Source: Plecoglossus altivelis
Taxonomy: Eukaryota; Chordata; Actinopteri; Osmeriformes; Plecoglossidae
DNA: 64,000 bases
Direction of reading: 5' to 3'
Assembly (NCBI GenBank): GCA_036571765.1
Contig: BROE01000007.1
Span: 7,814,026 to 7,878,025 of the forward strand
Part shown: positions 31,741 to 42,740 of the stretch, piece by piece
Position numbering within the stretch: the stretch's first letter is position 1
Layout: each line of letters starts with the position of its first letter
Notes under the pieces: generated by a model
What the model saw: the letters and a program-made list of their open reading frames with translations, nothing else
Told to the model about the DNA's origin: nothing
Databases searched by the model: none
Position numbers and translations under genes: made by a program

Positions 31741-33040
31741 CCTCCTGGTCAGAGTCTAAGGGGATCCCCTAATCCCGCCGCTGAAAGGATGTTTAATCAA
31801 GTTCTGTCTAACAAGAGTGTGGCAGAACAGTGCACACACACATGCATCTACACACACATGCATCTACACACACACACACACACATACACACGCACACACT
31901 GTGCAGGCAGGCCATCTCTCTCAGAAGACAGGCAAACAGGAGATGACCTCTGTCATCACCAAAGAACCCTATCCCTCCTCTCAGTTCCTCTCTTCCCTCT
32001 CTGTCTTCTCTCCCCCCAAATTATATTTCCCTCTGTCCTCTCTCTTTCTCTCTGTCACTGACCCGTCTCTCTCTCTCCCTCCCTCTATCTCTCTGTCTCT
32101 CTCTCCCTCTCTCTCTCCATCTCTCTCTCTCCCTCCCTCGCTCTCTCGGATTTGCTCCTTCCATGAGAGGGGAAACAAAGAAAAATGTAATCTTTTTTGT
32201 TCCATCTCTTTATTTCATGTCCCTCCTCTCTCCTCATTCAGAGAATGAATTAAACATCAGGGCGTTGGCGGTATTGCCGTGGAGAGGTGGAAGGAGGGAT
32301 TTCATGCAAAAAAGAGTTGTTTCCTGGTGGAGGAAAGGACTGGGGGAGCTGACAGGCGAGGAGAATGAAGGAGAGGAGGAGGGAGAAAACAGAGGGCCGC
32401 GTACGACCTCCACACTGTGTCCTCTGAATGCTCACTCCCTCTCTTCTTCCCTCTCTTTTTCTCTACTCTCGCTTTCTCTCAACTTTTCTGTCTTTAAATC
32501 TTGCAGGATTGGTTTTCTGGTGGCTGCCTCGTCTCCCCCCACCTCCTCCCGTTCCTCCCCCCTTTCCTGGCACAGCTTCACTCTTCCTCTTTCTCCATCC
32601 TTTCCTCGCTCTCTCTCTCCCTCTCTCTCTCTCTCTCCCTCTCTTTCAGTCTCTATCTCTCAGTTTTCCTCCAAGTCTTTTACTCCAAAGCTTCACCGTC
32701 CTAGACCTGGTCACCTCGGCAACCACAGAGAAAATATTTGAACACTTATGTTTCCCCTTCTTTGCTTTTCGTCTCATCTATCTCAGTCTCTCTGTTTCTT
32801 TCTCACCCACGGTTTCTCTCTCTCTCTCTCTGTTCCTCTCTCTCTCTCTCTGTGGAGAATGAAAACTAGCTGTACAACACTGCCAAAATGGTACCATAAA
32901 ATGTTAAGGGTGAGTGTTGTAGGATGAGTGAGAGTCCACTTCTACCTCATAAAGATCAATTACAGAAGAGCTGAGGAGTCCGCTACACACACACGTGTGC
33001 GCACACACTCACGCATGCACACGCTCACACACACACACAC
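31740..33040. other. Unique DNA alternating with CT tracts
   Basis: CA at 31830-31890. CT-rich at 31975-32150, 32425-32500, 32580-32660 and 32780-32855. Unique at 32160-32420 (with GAATGAATTAAACATCAGG) and 32860-32980. No confident exon; the TTTAAATCTTGCAG acceptor-like word near 32505 lacks a partner. Confidence 0.4.
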
Positions 33041-33230
33041 CACCGTGATCTCTAACTCCAGCCTATAATAGTTTATGACCTCCCTTAATGCCACAAGAAG
33101 ACAGTTAAATGTCAGGGTAACTAAGGTAATTAAAAAGAGGTTTGGCTGAGAAAGAAAGAGTTTAATGACCTCCTCTTCTCAAAGTTACACTTCTTCATCA
33201 TGAGCTCTGTGATAGACCAAGAGACCAAGA
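33040..33230. promoter_or_regulatory. Candidate conserved noncoding element
   Basis: Repeat-free, AT-rich sequence with TTTAATGACCTCC echoing an earlier TTTATGACCTCCCTTAATG, plus GGTAACTAAGGTAATTAAAAAG. A symmetrical pair of GACCTCC words about 90 bases apart suggests paired nuclear-receptor-like half sites. No function can be assigned. Confidence 0.3.
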
Positions 33231-33231
33231 A

Positions 33232-33241
<10 letters not shown>

Positions 33242-33292
<51 letters not shown>
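33242..33292. repeat. (GA)25 microsatellite
   Basis: About 50 uninterrupted bases of AG/GA. Confidence 0.92.
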
Positions 33293-33296
<4 letters not shown>

Positions 33297-33394
33297 GTTA
33301 CTGTTCCACCGGTCTGACTGCCCTCAGTCACTTAAGGTGGTCTCTCCTCCAGCCAGGACCAAGAGCTAGGCCCTTTTCCTTCTCGGATGCAGAA

Positions 33395-33480
33395 CTATGA
33401 GTGTGTCTGTGTGTGTGTATGTGTGAGTGTGTGTGTGAGCACGCGCATTTGTGTGTGTGTATGTGTGTGTGTGTGTGTAG
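33395..33480. repeat. TG/TATG microsatellite
   Basis: TG with TATG and GCACGCGCA interruptions. Confidence 0.85.
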
Positions 33481-34110
33481 TCTCCATCAAAGAGAGCTAA
33501 TGCATGGCCGTGTTCTGTCTCCTGTGCCCCGCAGCACAGAGCAGAGATAATTGAAGTTATTAGGCGGGTGTCGCCTGTTAGCCTTCCCAAACAGCTAGGT
33601 GGGCTTTAACCTTGCTCACCAAGATACACGCACACATACACACTCGCTCATACCCAAACACATGCATGTCAGCATCCTCTCTCTCCCTCTCTCCCCTTCT
33701 CTCTCCTTCTCTCCCTCTGTCTCTCTACATGTCTCTCTCTTTCACTCACCATCTCTATTTCTGCATGTTCCTAAAACACCAGCTGTAAAGCCACATGTCT
33801 ACAGGCACCCAGTTTAAATGTACATATGCTCATGTAGGAAGTGTATCCATATGTGTGTGCATGTGTGTGTGTGTGTATTTGGAGGGGTGTTTAACATCAA
33901 ACGCTTCTTCATCCGCCGCTACAGTTCTTCCCTCTTGAAGCATTTCCCCATTAGCAACAATGAGCTGTGCTAATGACTAGACACCCAGAGAGCAGACTCC
34001 ATACACACACAGGGCTCCGCAACGCAACTTGTTTTCACATTTGCATTATTTAGCACAGAATCTGCTGATTTAAAGTCAAAACAGCAGCAGGCCTCATCTC
34101 CTGTCGTCGG
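33480..34110. promoter_or_regulatory. Candidate conserved noncoding elements split by a CT tract
   Basis: 33480-33600 includes GATAATTGAAGTTATTAGGCGGG. 33890-34100 includes CCCATTAGCAACAATGAGC, GTGCTAATGACTAG and TTTGCATTATTTAGC. CT at 33675-33745 and TG at 33850-33875 lie between. A plus-strand frame at 33880-33970 (NIKRFFIRRYSSSLL) stays open for about 30 codons but stops at once and lacks splice sites, so I favour regulatory DNA. Confidence 0.35.
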
Positions 34111-34429
34111 GCCCGAACCCCCCCCCCTCTACTCCCACACCCATCCCCACACTTCCCCCTCCCCACCCAACACACTGGTACATCCAGAAAACTAGTTTGA
34201 AATGACAAATCTCTCTCTCTCTCACTCTGTCTATCTCCGGCTCAGCATATGCTATTCCGGTTTATCTACATTATCTCCTTGTTATTTGTATTTAATTGTC
34301 CCCCTCTCCCCCCCTCCCTTGTCCTCTTGTTCCCTCCCTTGCAGATGACAGTGGTGGTGGTGGGTGGGAGGTGGAGAGGACGAGGGGGTGCTGGGAGGTA
34401 GGCGGGAAAGAGGGAGTCACAGAGTTGGC

Positions 34430-35100
34430 ACTAAGCCTTCTTTATCTGTTTAAGACCCCTGATCTGTCTCTGCTGAAATCTTACATGGTAAGCCGATAAG
34501 AGCAGCAAAACAATAAACAAGCTGCTGTTTGGCAGGGAGGGATTCAGCCTTCATCTCACTGGGTGTGTGTCTGCGTGTGTGTCTGTGTGGTATGCGTGGT
34601 ACAGTACGAGCGAGCGTCTGCCCGTGTGTGTGTGCGCAAGTGTGAGATTAGCTGCATTCGCTCAACTCCCAGCTCCTCCTCCTCCTCCGTTCCCCAGATT
34701 AACACGGCGCCTGGCTTTGTCATCCCTGGACGATCATCACGTTGCCGTTACCTAGCGGGAGATCACGCTGCGATTAGGTAGCTCGGAACACAGCGAAGAC
34801 AATTAGCAAAGAACACACTGCCTCGTCAGCTGGCTGCAGGCTTACTGACAGTCGAAGAAGGGTTTAGCCGGAACACAATGAACTAGCTGAGAAGCCTTGC
34901 ACCCAGGCGTCCTTCTCACAGCCCTTCCTGTCATGGAGTCAACCGATCAGCACAGGAGAGATTCCACACTGCTGAGGGGCGAGTCAGACGCAGGGAGGAA
35001 GAAAAAGCAAGCAAAAAGCGTGTCTTTGTCGACGAGAGGAATCCTGATGAAGGATTTTTTAAAGAGCGGGTTGCCGTTAAACAACAAGTAAACATTTCTC
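34430..35100. promoter_or_regulatory. Candidate conserved regulatory block
   Basis: Repeat-free for most of its length, with a TG block at 34563-34640. It has above-average CpG, and words such as AAACAATAAACAAGC, GACAATTAGC and the forkhead core GTAAACA at 35088-35094. At 34697-34779 an acceptor-like CCGTTCCCCAG and a weak donor AG-GTAGCT bracket an open frame, but nothing recognisable is encoded. A plus ATG frame at 34933-35091 (MESTDQHRRDS, then a Lys-rich centre) has no known domain. Confidence 0.35.
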
Positions 35101-35212
35101 ACGGAGGCGGCATTTGTCATCCCCGCGTGGCCGCTTCGGCCCTACCCGCCCGCTCTGTTTCTCATTTCATGGAGTTTGGTCGGGCGGCGGGACGGCGATG
35201 CCGAGGAAAGTA
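35101..35212. promoter_or_regulatory. CpG islet
   Basis: About 15 CpG in 110 bases (CCCCGCGTGGCCGCTTCGGC and CGGGCGGCGGGACGGCG), against a CpG-poor background. Unmethylated CpG islets in vertebrates usually mark promoters or poised enhancers. No exon with a good donor could be placed next to it, and direction is unknown. Confidence 0.45.
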
Positions 35213-35389
35213 AAAAGTGGGACTGAGGAGGAGGTGTGAATAAAGAGCTAATACCATTCTGCTCCTCACTCTGTCTTCCCCTAGGCCTCAGACTCAGCCG
35301 GCTGGGTCTGTGTGCCTTCTCTCCACGCCCGGAAAGGGATTTCACAGCGCCAGAAGCTGATAGCGCACACCTGGGTGGGATCCACAGGG

Positions 35390-35470
35390 GGGCCGAGTGG
35401 GGGGTGGTGGGGGGGGGGAGGTGGTGGGGGCTTTGGGGGAGGGGGTTGGTTGGAGCTGGGGCAAGCTGGG
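35390..35470 (+). other. Strong potential G-quadruplex region
   Basis: GGGGGGTGGTGGGGGGGGGA, then GGTGGTGGGGGC and GGGGGAGGGGG, giving many G-runs in about 75 bases on the plus strand. The Gly-rich plus frame and Pro-rich minus frame are repeat translations. Confidence 0.6.
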
Positions 35471-35589
35471 GGTACCTGGAATAAAACAGGCCCTCCCCCG
35501 TGGGAGAGAACACAGCTCTGGTCCTGCTGGCCCCCCTCTCCCCAGCCAGCCGTTTGGACACGGCTCTTCCTGGGATGTGATCTGAGTAC

Positions 35590-35990
35590 ACAGCTAACAT
35601 GTTCACCTAGCCGGTAGCCCAATGCCTCTGTTTGAAATGCTTGCCACGTAAACGCTGATGCCACTTCATGAAGGCCAGAACACAAGCCGAACGATCTACT
35701 TTCAAGATAATTTCTCACTTGAAATCAGTTGGTTTTCTTTTCTTTGTGAAGCCCTCATTTCGAGCGCAACTCATTCACTGTGGAGTGGTGAGATCGCCGG
35801 GGTGTGGATGAATGATTTAGCTGATAACTCGAAAGCAAAAGTCTTCAGAGCACCAACATAATCACACGGCTATCAAGCCTTAATACCGGCTCTTGAAACC
35901 AGCCTTTCTCTAAAAGGACCTACTTCATTACCTAATCTTAGGAAAGTAGTTTATAGTATCTAATATCTTTGCTCCTTTTGCAAATGTGGT
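35590..35990. promoter_or_regulatory. Candidate conserved noncoding element
   Basis: About 370 bases with no simple repeats. Words include CAAGATAATTTCTCACTTG, GAATGATTTAGCTGATAAC and ATCAAGCCTTAATACCGG. No coding signal. Confidence 0.35.
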
Positions 35991-36029
35991 AGTCTTTCTC
36001 TTTCCCTGTCCTCCACATTGACCCTCTGG

Positions 36030-36268
36030 CTCCGTCTTTTCTCCATCCCTCCCTCTCTCCTTCCCTCTCTCATTCCTTCTTTCCCTCCATCCCTCCCTTG
36101 CTCCCTGTCTCTCTCCTTCCCTTCCTCCCTCCCTCGCTCCCTCTCTCCCACCCTCTCTCCCTCCCAGGTATCATTACAGAGAGCAAATAAGAATGGTGGC
36201 AGTGGTGAGGTCATATGTAATGTGACAGAAGAGAAATAGAAAAACAGACTGCTCACTCACTGAGCATG

Positions 36269-36333
<65 letters not shown>

Positions 36334-36400
36334 CAAGAGTTGGAGAGGGAAGGAGAGCAAGAGCAAGTAGAGAGGAAGAGGGAGGGAGAGGAAAGACCAC
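36030..36400. repeat. (CTCC)n tract and (GA)n microsatellite
   Basis: CTCCCT-type pyrimidine DNA at 36040-36165, unique DNA at 36165-36268, then GA with GGGAGTGAG interruption at 36271-36332 and a purine tail. Confidence 0.85.
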
Positions 36401-37130
36401 TTTCAATCCTGCAGGTTTAGCTCCTGGGTCATAATGACTCAGTTAACTGAAAGCAGTGGCGAAAAAAGCTCTGTCAAAACTACAGCACTACAGCAAATCC
36501 ATTTACTGGCCACAATTTCATTTTCAGAAGTACAAAGCTATTAAATTGAACCCAGGCCTCAACACACACAGAGTGTATTATACTCTCTCTCCCTGTCTCC
36601 CTCTCTCTCAAACACACACACGTGCACAAAGACGCACATGCCCATATGCATGCTCTCCAGACCCACACACATTAAATCACACGCACACACAACACTTCTT
36701 GTAGCAACTAACGAGAAGCCCCTCTAATTAAAACCATCCAATTGAAGCGGTGTGTGTGTGTGCACATGCCTGTGCATGAGTGTGTGCGTGCGTGTTTGTG
36801 TGTGTGCATGAGGGCGTGCGTGCATGTGTGTGTGTGCACTGTAGTAATCTTGTCTCCTCAATGCGACCTCCTCTGTCCCCCTCTGCGATTTATAGCACCC
36901 AATTATACTGTATTACTGCTGGGAGAGAGGGAGGAGGGAGGAGACAAGGAGGGGGGTTGAGGGAGAGGGCAGGACATGGTGGAACACTAGTTGAGAGGGG
37001 TCAAGGGGTCAGGGGGGTGATAAGTAAGAGGTGTGGGGGCTAAGGGTGAGGGAGGTGAGAGGGAGGTGGGGATATGGTGGCGGTGAGGGGGAGGGGGGGC
37101 AAGGACACGTTCATATTCAAAGATCAGAGG
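36400..37130. other. Unique DNA with TG and G-rich stretches
   Basis: Unique at 36400-36570, small CT/CA at 36580-36700, TG/TGCG at 36750-36840, and G/A-rich at 36920-37110 (GGGAGGAGGG, GGTGAGGGGGAGGGGGGGC). No gene signal. Confidence 0.45.
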
Positions 37131-37440
37131 TCTGGGACATAGTGCTGTGCATGTAGCATACAAACCACCGTCTTTACAACACACACACTCCCAGACTACA
37201 CATTCAGTAACTGGGGCCCAGCAATGGCTTGATCTTGGCTCTCGTGATGAAAAATTAGAGCTTCACTCCGACCTCAGTAGGATAAGAACTAGCTTACTTA
37301 CAGCCATAATTGCCGTTCAAATTGTGCTTTTGGAAGGCTCCCTGCAATGTTTATATTGATGCTCCTTGTAGTATTGTTTTATTGTATAATATGGAAGCTG
37401 GGAGTCTGATGGTGACCTCTGGGAAAACAGCAGCTGTTTC
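37130..37440. other. Unique, possibly conserved noncoding DNA
   Basis: Repeat-free. Contains GATGAAAAATTAGAGC, CATAATTGCCGTTCAAATTG and ATTGTATAATATGG. No coding frame. Confidence 0.3.
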
Positions 37441-37444
37441 TTGG

Positions 37445-37960
37445 AGTAGAGAGAGATCGAGAGCAAAGAGACAAAGAGAGAGTGACAGAGAGAGACAGAG
37501 GGAGAGCAAGAGAGACAGAGAGAAACAGAGGAAGAGTGAGAGAGACAGAGAGACAGAGAGAGACAGAGAGAGCGAGAGGGGTCACCTGAGACGGTCACTA
37601 GCCATCCCTGTCCATGCCAGTCACACTATGCACTCTGGGTAGAAAGTGTGTGTCTCGCTATCTCCTCCAACCTGACTGAGATCATTCCTGGCAGGCTGAG
37701 GAAATGGTCCTCTCTCTTCCCCCTCCTCTCTCTCTCTCTCCATCCCCATTCGATTCCTTCCCTTCCTCTCTATCTCCATCCCCAGTCTACTCCGTCCCCC
37801 TCCTCTCTCTCTCCTCCTCTCTCTCCATCCCCAGTCTACTCCTTCCCCTCCTCCCTCTCCTCTCATCTCATCTCTCCTCCTCTCTCTCATTATTTCAGCT
37901 CTACTCAAACCTGGAGTATCTCCTGGTCATCTCTCTCTCTCTCCTCAACCCTCCTCCCTA
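37445..37960. repeat. GA tract, unique spacer and CT tract with a duplicated unit
   Basis: GA/GACAGA at about 37448-37578. CT-rich at 37710-37930, with CTCCATCCCCAGTCTACTCC occurring near 37772 and 37825 (about 53 bases apart). Confidence 0.75.
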
Positions 37961-38681
37961 TTTCTCCTGCTCCATCCCTCTTTTTTCTAAACCATCTCCT
38001 GGTCAGTTCATGTCAAGTCAGTTCAGAAACTGAGATCAAATTAAAATGTAAAATCATTTTTTTTAAACATTTATTGTATTTTTATCAAGTTAAAGGAATC
38101 AAAGTATTTCACCCAAATTAAACCATGTACCAGTTATTGGATTGAGAATTCTGATTGAAACTGAAACTCAATTGACCCAAAGCACGTTACATTCCTAGTA
38201 AAAACCTCATATGCTCTCATTTTCCCACACCCAGTGTTCCTATCATCTTCTGTCGTCTCCTGCTCTCCTCCTCTCCTCTCCTCGGTCTCCTCCTCCTTTC
38301 TCTCCTTCTCTCCTAGATATCTCCTCCTCTCCACTAGTTTAGGAGTAAAGTTCCTGTCAACCAACAGTTCTCCATGCCTCACGACTCATTTGCCAAACTT
38401 GAACATCTCTCCATTAGAGTTATGAATGTGGCCAGCTAAGTTGTCAGGAGATATTAATTGCTTAATTAAAAAGAATGTATTGTCTGTTTGAGTTAGCGGG
38501 CGCCTCTGTCTCTCCTCAGTGATTTAAACAGATACCAGATACCCTGCTTACACATGCGTGGGATGGAGGGATGGAGAGAGGGAGGGATAGAAGAAGAAGA
38601 AGAGGGGGAGGAAGGATGACAGGAAGGCAGTGCATCAGATTGAGAGGAAGCATTGTGTATATTTGGCTGTGCGCGTGTGCA

Positions 38682-38690
<9 letters not shown>
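37960..38690. other. Unique AT-rich DNA with a CT patch
   Basis: 38030-38230 is AT-rich unique DNA, CT-rich at 38255-38330, unique to 38690 with GAAGAAGAAGAAGAGG near 38591. No exon recognised. Confidence 0.4.

Positions 38691-38735
<45 letters not shown>
38691..38735. repeat. (GT)22 microsatellite
   Basis: About 45 bases of pure GT preceded by GTGCGCGTGTGCATGCG. Confidence 0.92.
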
Positions 38736-38737
<2 letters not shown>

Positions 38738-38799
38738 AGGATGCATTTGTGAGTTTCTCTGGTTCTTTTTCTTGATGTGTTAATAACACCCTGTCCCCT

Positions 38800-39049
38800 C
38801 ATGATGCCCACACGCACACACATACACTCACACGCTCACACACAAGCGCACACACACTCACACACAAGCACACACACACATATGTGAGGGTCACCACTCC
38901 TGTCAAGTGCCATTTAAGACTTCGTCTTAAAGCGTCTGATTATTTCTCTCCCAGTCAGGGCTTCAGAAACCTGCAAAAAAACTACTGAGTCAGCTGTCAC
39001 AGCACATTGGTGAGTGTGTGTGTGTGAGAGTGGTTGTGATGGGGGTGGG

Positions 39050-39084
<35 letters not shown>

Positions 39085-39320
39085 TATACAGACACACACG
39101 CCTTGTCCAGTTCCAGAAAGACACTTTTGGTGTTAACGCCGGCTGACAGGTGACGTGCTGAGCTTCTTTGAAGCAGTGTCGAGCAACGCAAGGGTCACTG
39201 GACTGTCATCAGAGCCTGTCCAGGTGTCACACACACACAAAACACACACACACAAACACATTTACACACATACGTACCGACAACAGGACGTGCGCTTGCA
39301 CATATACACACACTGAAGGG
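38800..39320. repeat. CA microsatellites in unique DNA
   Basis: CA at 38808-38882 with CTCA and AAGCG interruptions, 39050-39082, and 39226-39275. Between them unique DNA at 38885-39000 and 39100-39220. Confidence 0.75.
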
Positions 39321-39464
39321 ATAAATATGTCTGGGTACAGGAAGTGCCCCACTGACTACTGCAGGGGGTGTGAACACACACACCTGCTCGTCCCTCCCTC
39401 CAATCCTGCTTCCCTCCTTCCAGTTCCTTTCTGTCATCTGCTGTCTTTCCCCTCCATATCCTGA

Positions 39465-39503
39465 CCCCCTCTCTCTCTCTCTTCCTGTCTATCTCTCTCT
39501 CTT

Positions 39504-39535
<32 letters not shown>

Positions 39536-39635
39536 CCCTTCTCTCTCGCTCTCTCTCTCCTTCTCTCTCGCTCTCTCTCCTTCTCTCTCGCTCTCTCTCC
39601 TTCTCTCTCGCTCTCTCTCCTTCTCTCTATCTCTA
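39465..39635. repeat. CT tract containing a 20-bp minisatellite
   Basis: TTCTCTCTCGCTCTCTCTCC is repeated about four times at 39539-39620 inside a longer (CT)n tract. Ser-Leu and Arg-Glu frames are repeat translations. Confidence 0.88.
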
Positions 39636-39639
39636 TATG

Positions 39640-40054
39640 CATATACATTTATTACTCCCTCTCTCTTTTTCTTTCCCTCCATCCTCCATTTGAGGTGAAA
39701 GTATCTCCCGTCAGGATGAGGGAACTCAAACCGCTCTGTGACACACATCCTGTCTTCTGAAGACAGTGCAACATGCTGTGGGAGGAATAACACTGCTCAA
39801 CAATTGTTTGTGAAATCCACAATATGTGTAAAGATGTTCCTAATCTCCCTCTTATTTTCTCCTTCTCCCTCTCGTCTACAGCGTAGGCTAGTTGCAAGGC
39901 TGCAGTACAGATTGGCTTTTGGATCTGTGTTGCCTTGCCTTTGCTGCTGATTGTGTGTGTTTGTGCGCGTGTGTGTGCGTAGGTGTGTGTGTCTAACATC
40001 CAACAGGGCCTAGCCCACAAGCAGCAGCTTTACCACACCTCAGCAGTCTCTCCT

Positions 40055-40099
<45 letters not shown>

Positions 40100-40500
40100 C
40101 TGATAACAAGCTCAAGATCATCTCCCAGAAACGCTACTTTAGACACCTACGCCACCGAAAGGTGTGGGTGGCCAGGATTTCAACTGAGGACTGAGGTTTA
40201 ACTCTGCATGTGTGAGCATATGTGTGTGTTCACACATGTGTGCGTACGCATGTGTATGCATGTGTGTGTGTCTGTGTCAGAGGATTGGCCTTAGCAACGT
40301 TTTCATACAGTGGGAGGGAAGTATTCATCATGAACACAGAGAAGACATGAACTCATAAAAGAGAGACAGGCAAAGGTCACACGCATGCACACACACACCA
40401 AAAAGATGCTGGGAGACATTACAGGATTGGATGACAAGGCTAACCAATAAAATCTCACCTCCAAGCAGATGTATGCTGCTTGTTCTGTTCCCTGTCATAA
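39640..40500. other. Unique DNA with GA and TG blocks
   Basis: Pure GA at 40056-40098. TG/TGCG at 39951-39992 and 40205-40278. Unique DNA at 39680-39945 and 40100-40200. No gene signal. Confidence 0.45.
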
Positions 40501-40507
40501 CTACGAG

Positions 40508-40582
40508 CTGTGCACACACACACACACACGCACGCACACACACACACACACACACACAGACACACACACACACACACACATG
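40508..40582. repeat. CA microsatellite with CGCACG and CAGACA interruptions
   Basis: About 75 bases of CA. Confidence 0.88.
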
Positions 40583-40589
40583 CGAAGGA

Positions 40590-41430
40590 ACAAGATTGAA
40601 GCTTGAACTGTTGAAATTGAATGTACTTTTTATAGCGCAGATATTACTACCTCCCTCACACAATCTCTCTCCAACACACTACTTCATTTCATCCTTCTTT
40701 CTTCTTTCCCCAATCCTTTTCTCTCTCTCCCCTGCCATCCCTCCACCGCATCTCTCTTTCTCTTTCTCTTGCTCTCCATCTCCCTCTCTCGATGTCCTCT
40801 GCCATCCCCTAACTATATCTATCTCTTTCTTTCTTTCTATCTCTCTCTCGCTTTCTCTCCCTCTTTCTCTCTTTCTATCCCTCTCTCTCTCTCTCTCTGC
40901 CTCTCCCTTTCCCTTTCCCTCTCTCTCCCTCTCTCTCTCTCTCTCCTTCTATCCCTCTATCCCGGTGAGAGGGGTCAGCAGGCCCAGAGCTGTCAGCTCT
41001 TTGGCCCTTAACAGGCTGAGTTCACTCTCCTTCCTTCTCTATGTGTGTCTGTGCATGTGTGCATGTGTGTATGTGTGTGTGTGTGTGTCAGATCAGGCTG
41101 TGGCCGAGACCAGATCAGCCTTTATGGAGCCTGACAGCCGCCGCTAAATAAAAACACACGTGGACTAACAGGATGGGGGAAAAGAGAGAGATGGAGTGTG
41201 TGTGTGTGTGTCCTCTGTGATGCCAGTCTAGTTGGCAGACCCTGAATCCTGATCCCTCCCTGACGCCAGAGTCAACCCTTTCACCCGCTAATATCTCCCC
41301 GCCTCCCCTCTCCTCCCCTTCTCTCCCCGCCTCCCTCATTCCTCCTCTCCTCCCCTGGGGACTCTTATTCAATCGTGCTATCTTCCCACAGCAGGCCTGT
41401 CACACTGCCTCCCTCCCTCCCAGCCTCACC
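40590..41430. other. CT tract and unique DNA
   Basis: 40720-40965 is CT-rich (CTTTCTCTC, CCCTTTCCCTTTCCC). TG at 41042-41088 and 41195-41212. Unique at 41090-41180 and 41215-41420. No gene signal. Confidence 0.5.
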
Positions 41431-41439
41431 CGGCTCAGC

Positions 41440-41775
41440 TCAGTCAGTCCTGAGAGAGACGAAGAGAAAAGGAGAGAGAGGAGGGAGAGAGACTGAAGAG
41501 AAGGGTGGAGCAGAAGTGGGGAAGAGGAGGACGAAAGGGTTCGAGGGGAGCGATGGGGCAGAGCAAAGGGATGAAAGGGTGGAGGAGGGGTGAAGGGTAA
41601 ATATGGAAGGATGGTGCAGGGGATGAACAGGGGGGGACAGTGAGGACGGGTGGAGAGAGAGGAGGGGTTCACCACTGAATACCCACATCAAAAAGATCGA
41701 AGGCCCCTCCTCCACCCTCCTCTCCATAGCTCTCCCTCTCTCTTTCCCTCTCCATCTTTCTCTCTCTCCAGTCAG
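41440..41775. repeat. Purine tract followed by pyrimidine tract
   Basis: GAGAGGAGGGAG-type purine DNA at 41450-41665 and CTCTCC pyrimidines at 41700-41772. The two are on opposite strands in composition and could pair partially. Confidence 0.65.
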
Positions 41776-41989
41776 GCTGGGGAGTCGTCCCATAAGCTGT
41801 CTATTGTCACTAAGTGTGTGTGTCTGTGTGTGTGGTTGTGCGTTCGTGCTCTTTGTGCCTCTCTGCTGGTGTGCGTCTGCGTGTTTGTGTCTGGCCATGT
41901 TTGTAGAGAAAACATTGTTTCGGGAGGAAACTACTAATAACATCTCACGTCTGTAGTTATTGACTCTTAAGTGACTTTGCTGCATAAGT

Positions 41990-42091
41990 GTGTGTGTGTG
42001 TGTGCGCATGTGTATGTGTGCATGTGTATGTGTATGTCGGTATGTGTGTGCATACGCACGTGTGTGTGTGTGGGGGGGGGGGGGGGGGGGG
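41990..42091. repeat. TG/TATG repeat ending in G20
   Basis: TG with CATG and TATG variants ends in a homopolymer of 20 G at 42072-42091. Confidence 0.9.
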
Positions 42092-42099
42092 AGTGTGAC

Positions 42100-42285
42100 T
42101 CACTCCACTCCCAGGTCGTGTCTCCAGTGCTCCAGAGCAGCGGGCAAGCGTGTGTGTTGTCACCGGCCGCTCATTGCCGTGCCAACAGAGGTGCTCACAG
42201 AGCAGGATTTACAACAGGGCCATTGACAGCTGTTACCCGCGGCAACCTGACTCATCCACTCATTGGCTGCTGTGGAGCAATGGAG
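42100..42285. promoter_or_regulatory. Candidate regulatory element with a MEIS/PBX-like site
   Basis: TGACAGCTGT at 42224-42233 matches the MEIS/TGIF core TGACAG joined to a second half site. The surrounding 180 bases are repeat-free with moderate CpG (CACCGGCCGC, ACCCGCGGC) and a CTCATTGGCTG CCAAT-type word at 42260. No exon seen. Confidence 0.35.
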
Positions 42286-42740
42286 AGAGAGGTAGGTTGA
42301 GAGAGGTAGGGAGAAAGAGAAACAGAGAAAGTGGAGAGAGAGAAAATAGAGAAAGACAGGAAAAACAAGAGATAAGGATAGAGAGAGAGCAAGAGAGAGT
42401 GTGAGGGAGAGAGAGAGAGAGAGGGAGAGAGAGAGAAAGAAGACGAAAGGAGAGGCGATAAAATGAGAGTGGACGAGACAGAGAGTAGGAGAGAAAATGT
42501 GAGACAAAGAGAGACAAGATACAGCGAGAGAACAGGATAGACTGAGAGAATCTGTCCCTCGCCTCTTGCTCTCTGTTTGTTCCACTTTATTATCTTTCCT
42601 TTCTGACTGTGAATTAGTTTCTCTCTTTTCTGTCTCTCTTCTCCATGTCACTGTCTCTCTCGTCTTTCACCGTCTCTTTTCTCTATGTCTCTCTTCTCTC
42701 TCTCCTCTAAGTCTCTCTTCTCTCCGTCTATCCCTCTTCA
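42285..42740. repeat. GA tract followed by CT tract
   Basis: Purine-rich at 42285-42535 and pyrimidine-rich at 42555-42738. The opposite polarity could form a large imperfect stem. Confidence 0.8.

Noticed and set aside
34897..35091. Protein-coding exon with a lysine-rich centre
   Set aside because: The frame has no convincing splice sites and the DNA looks like a conserved noncoding element; kept only as regulatory.
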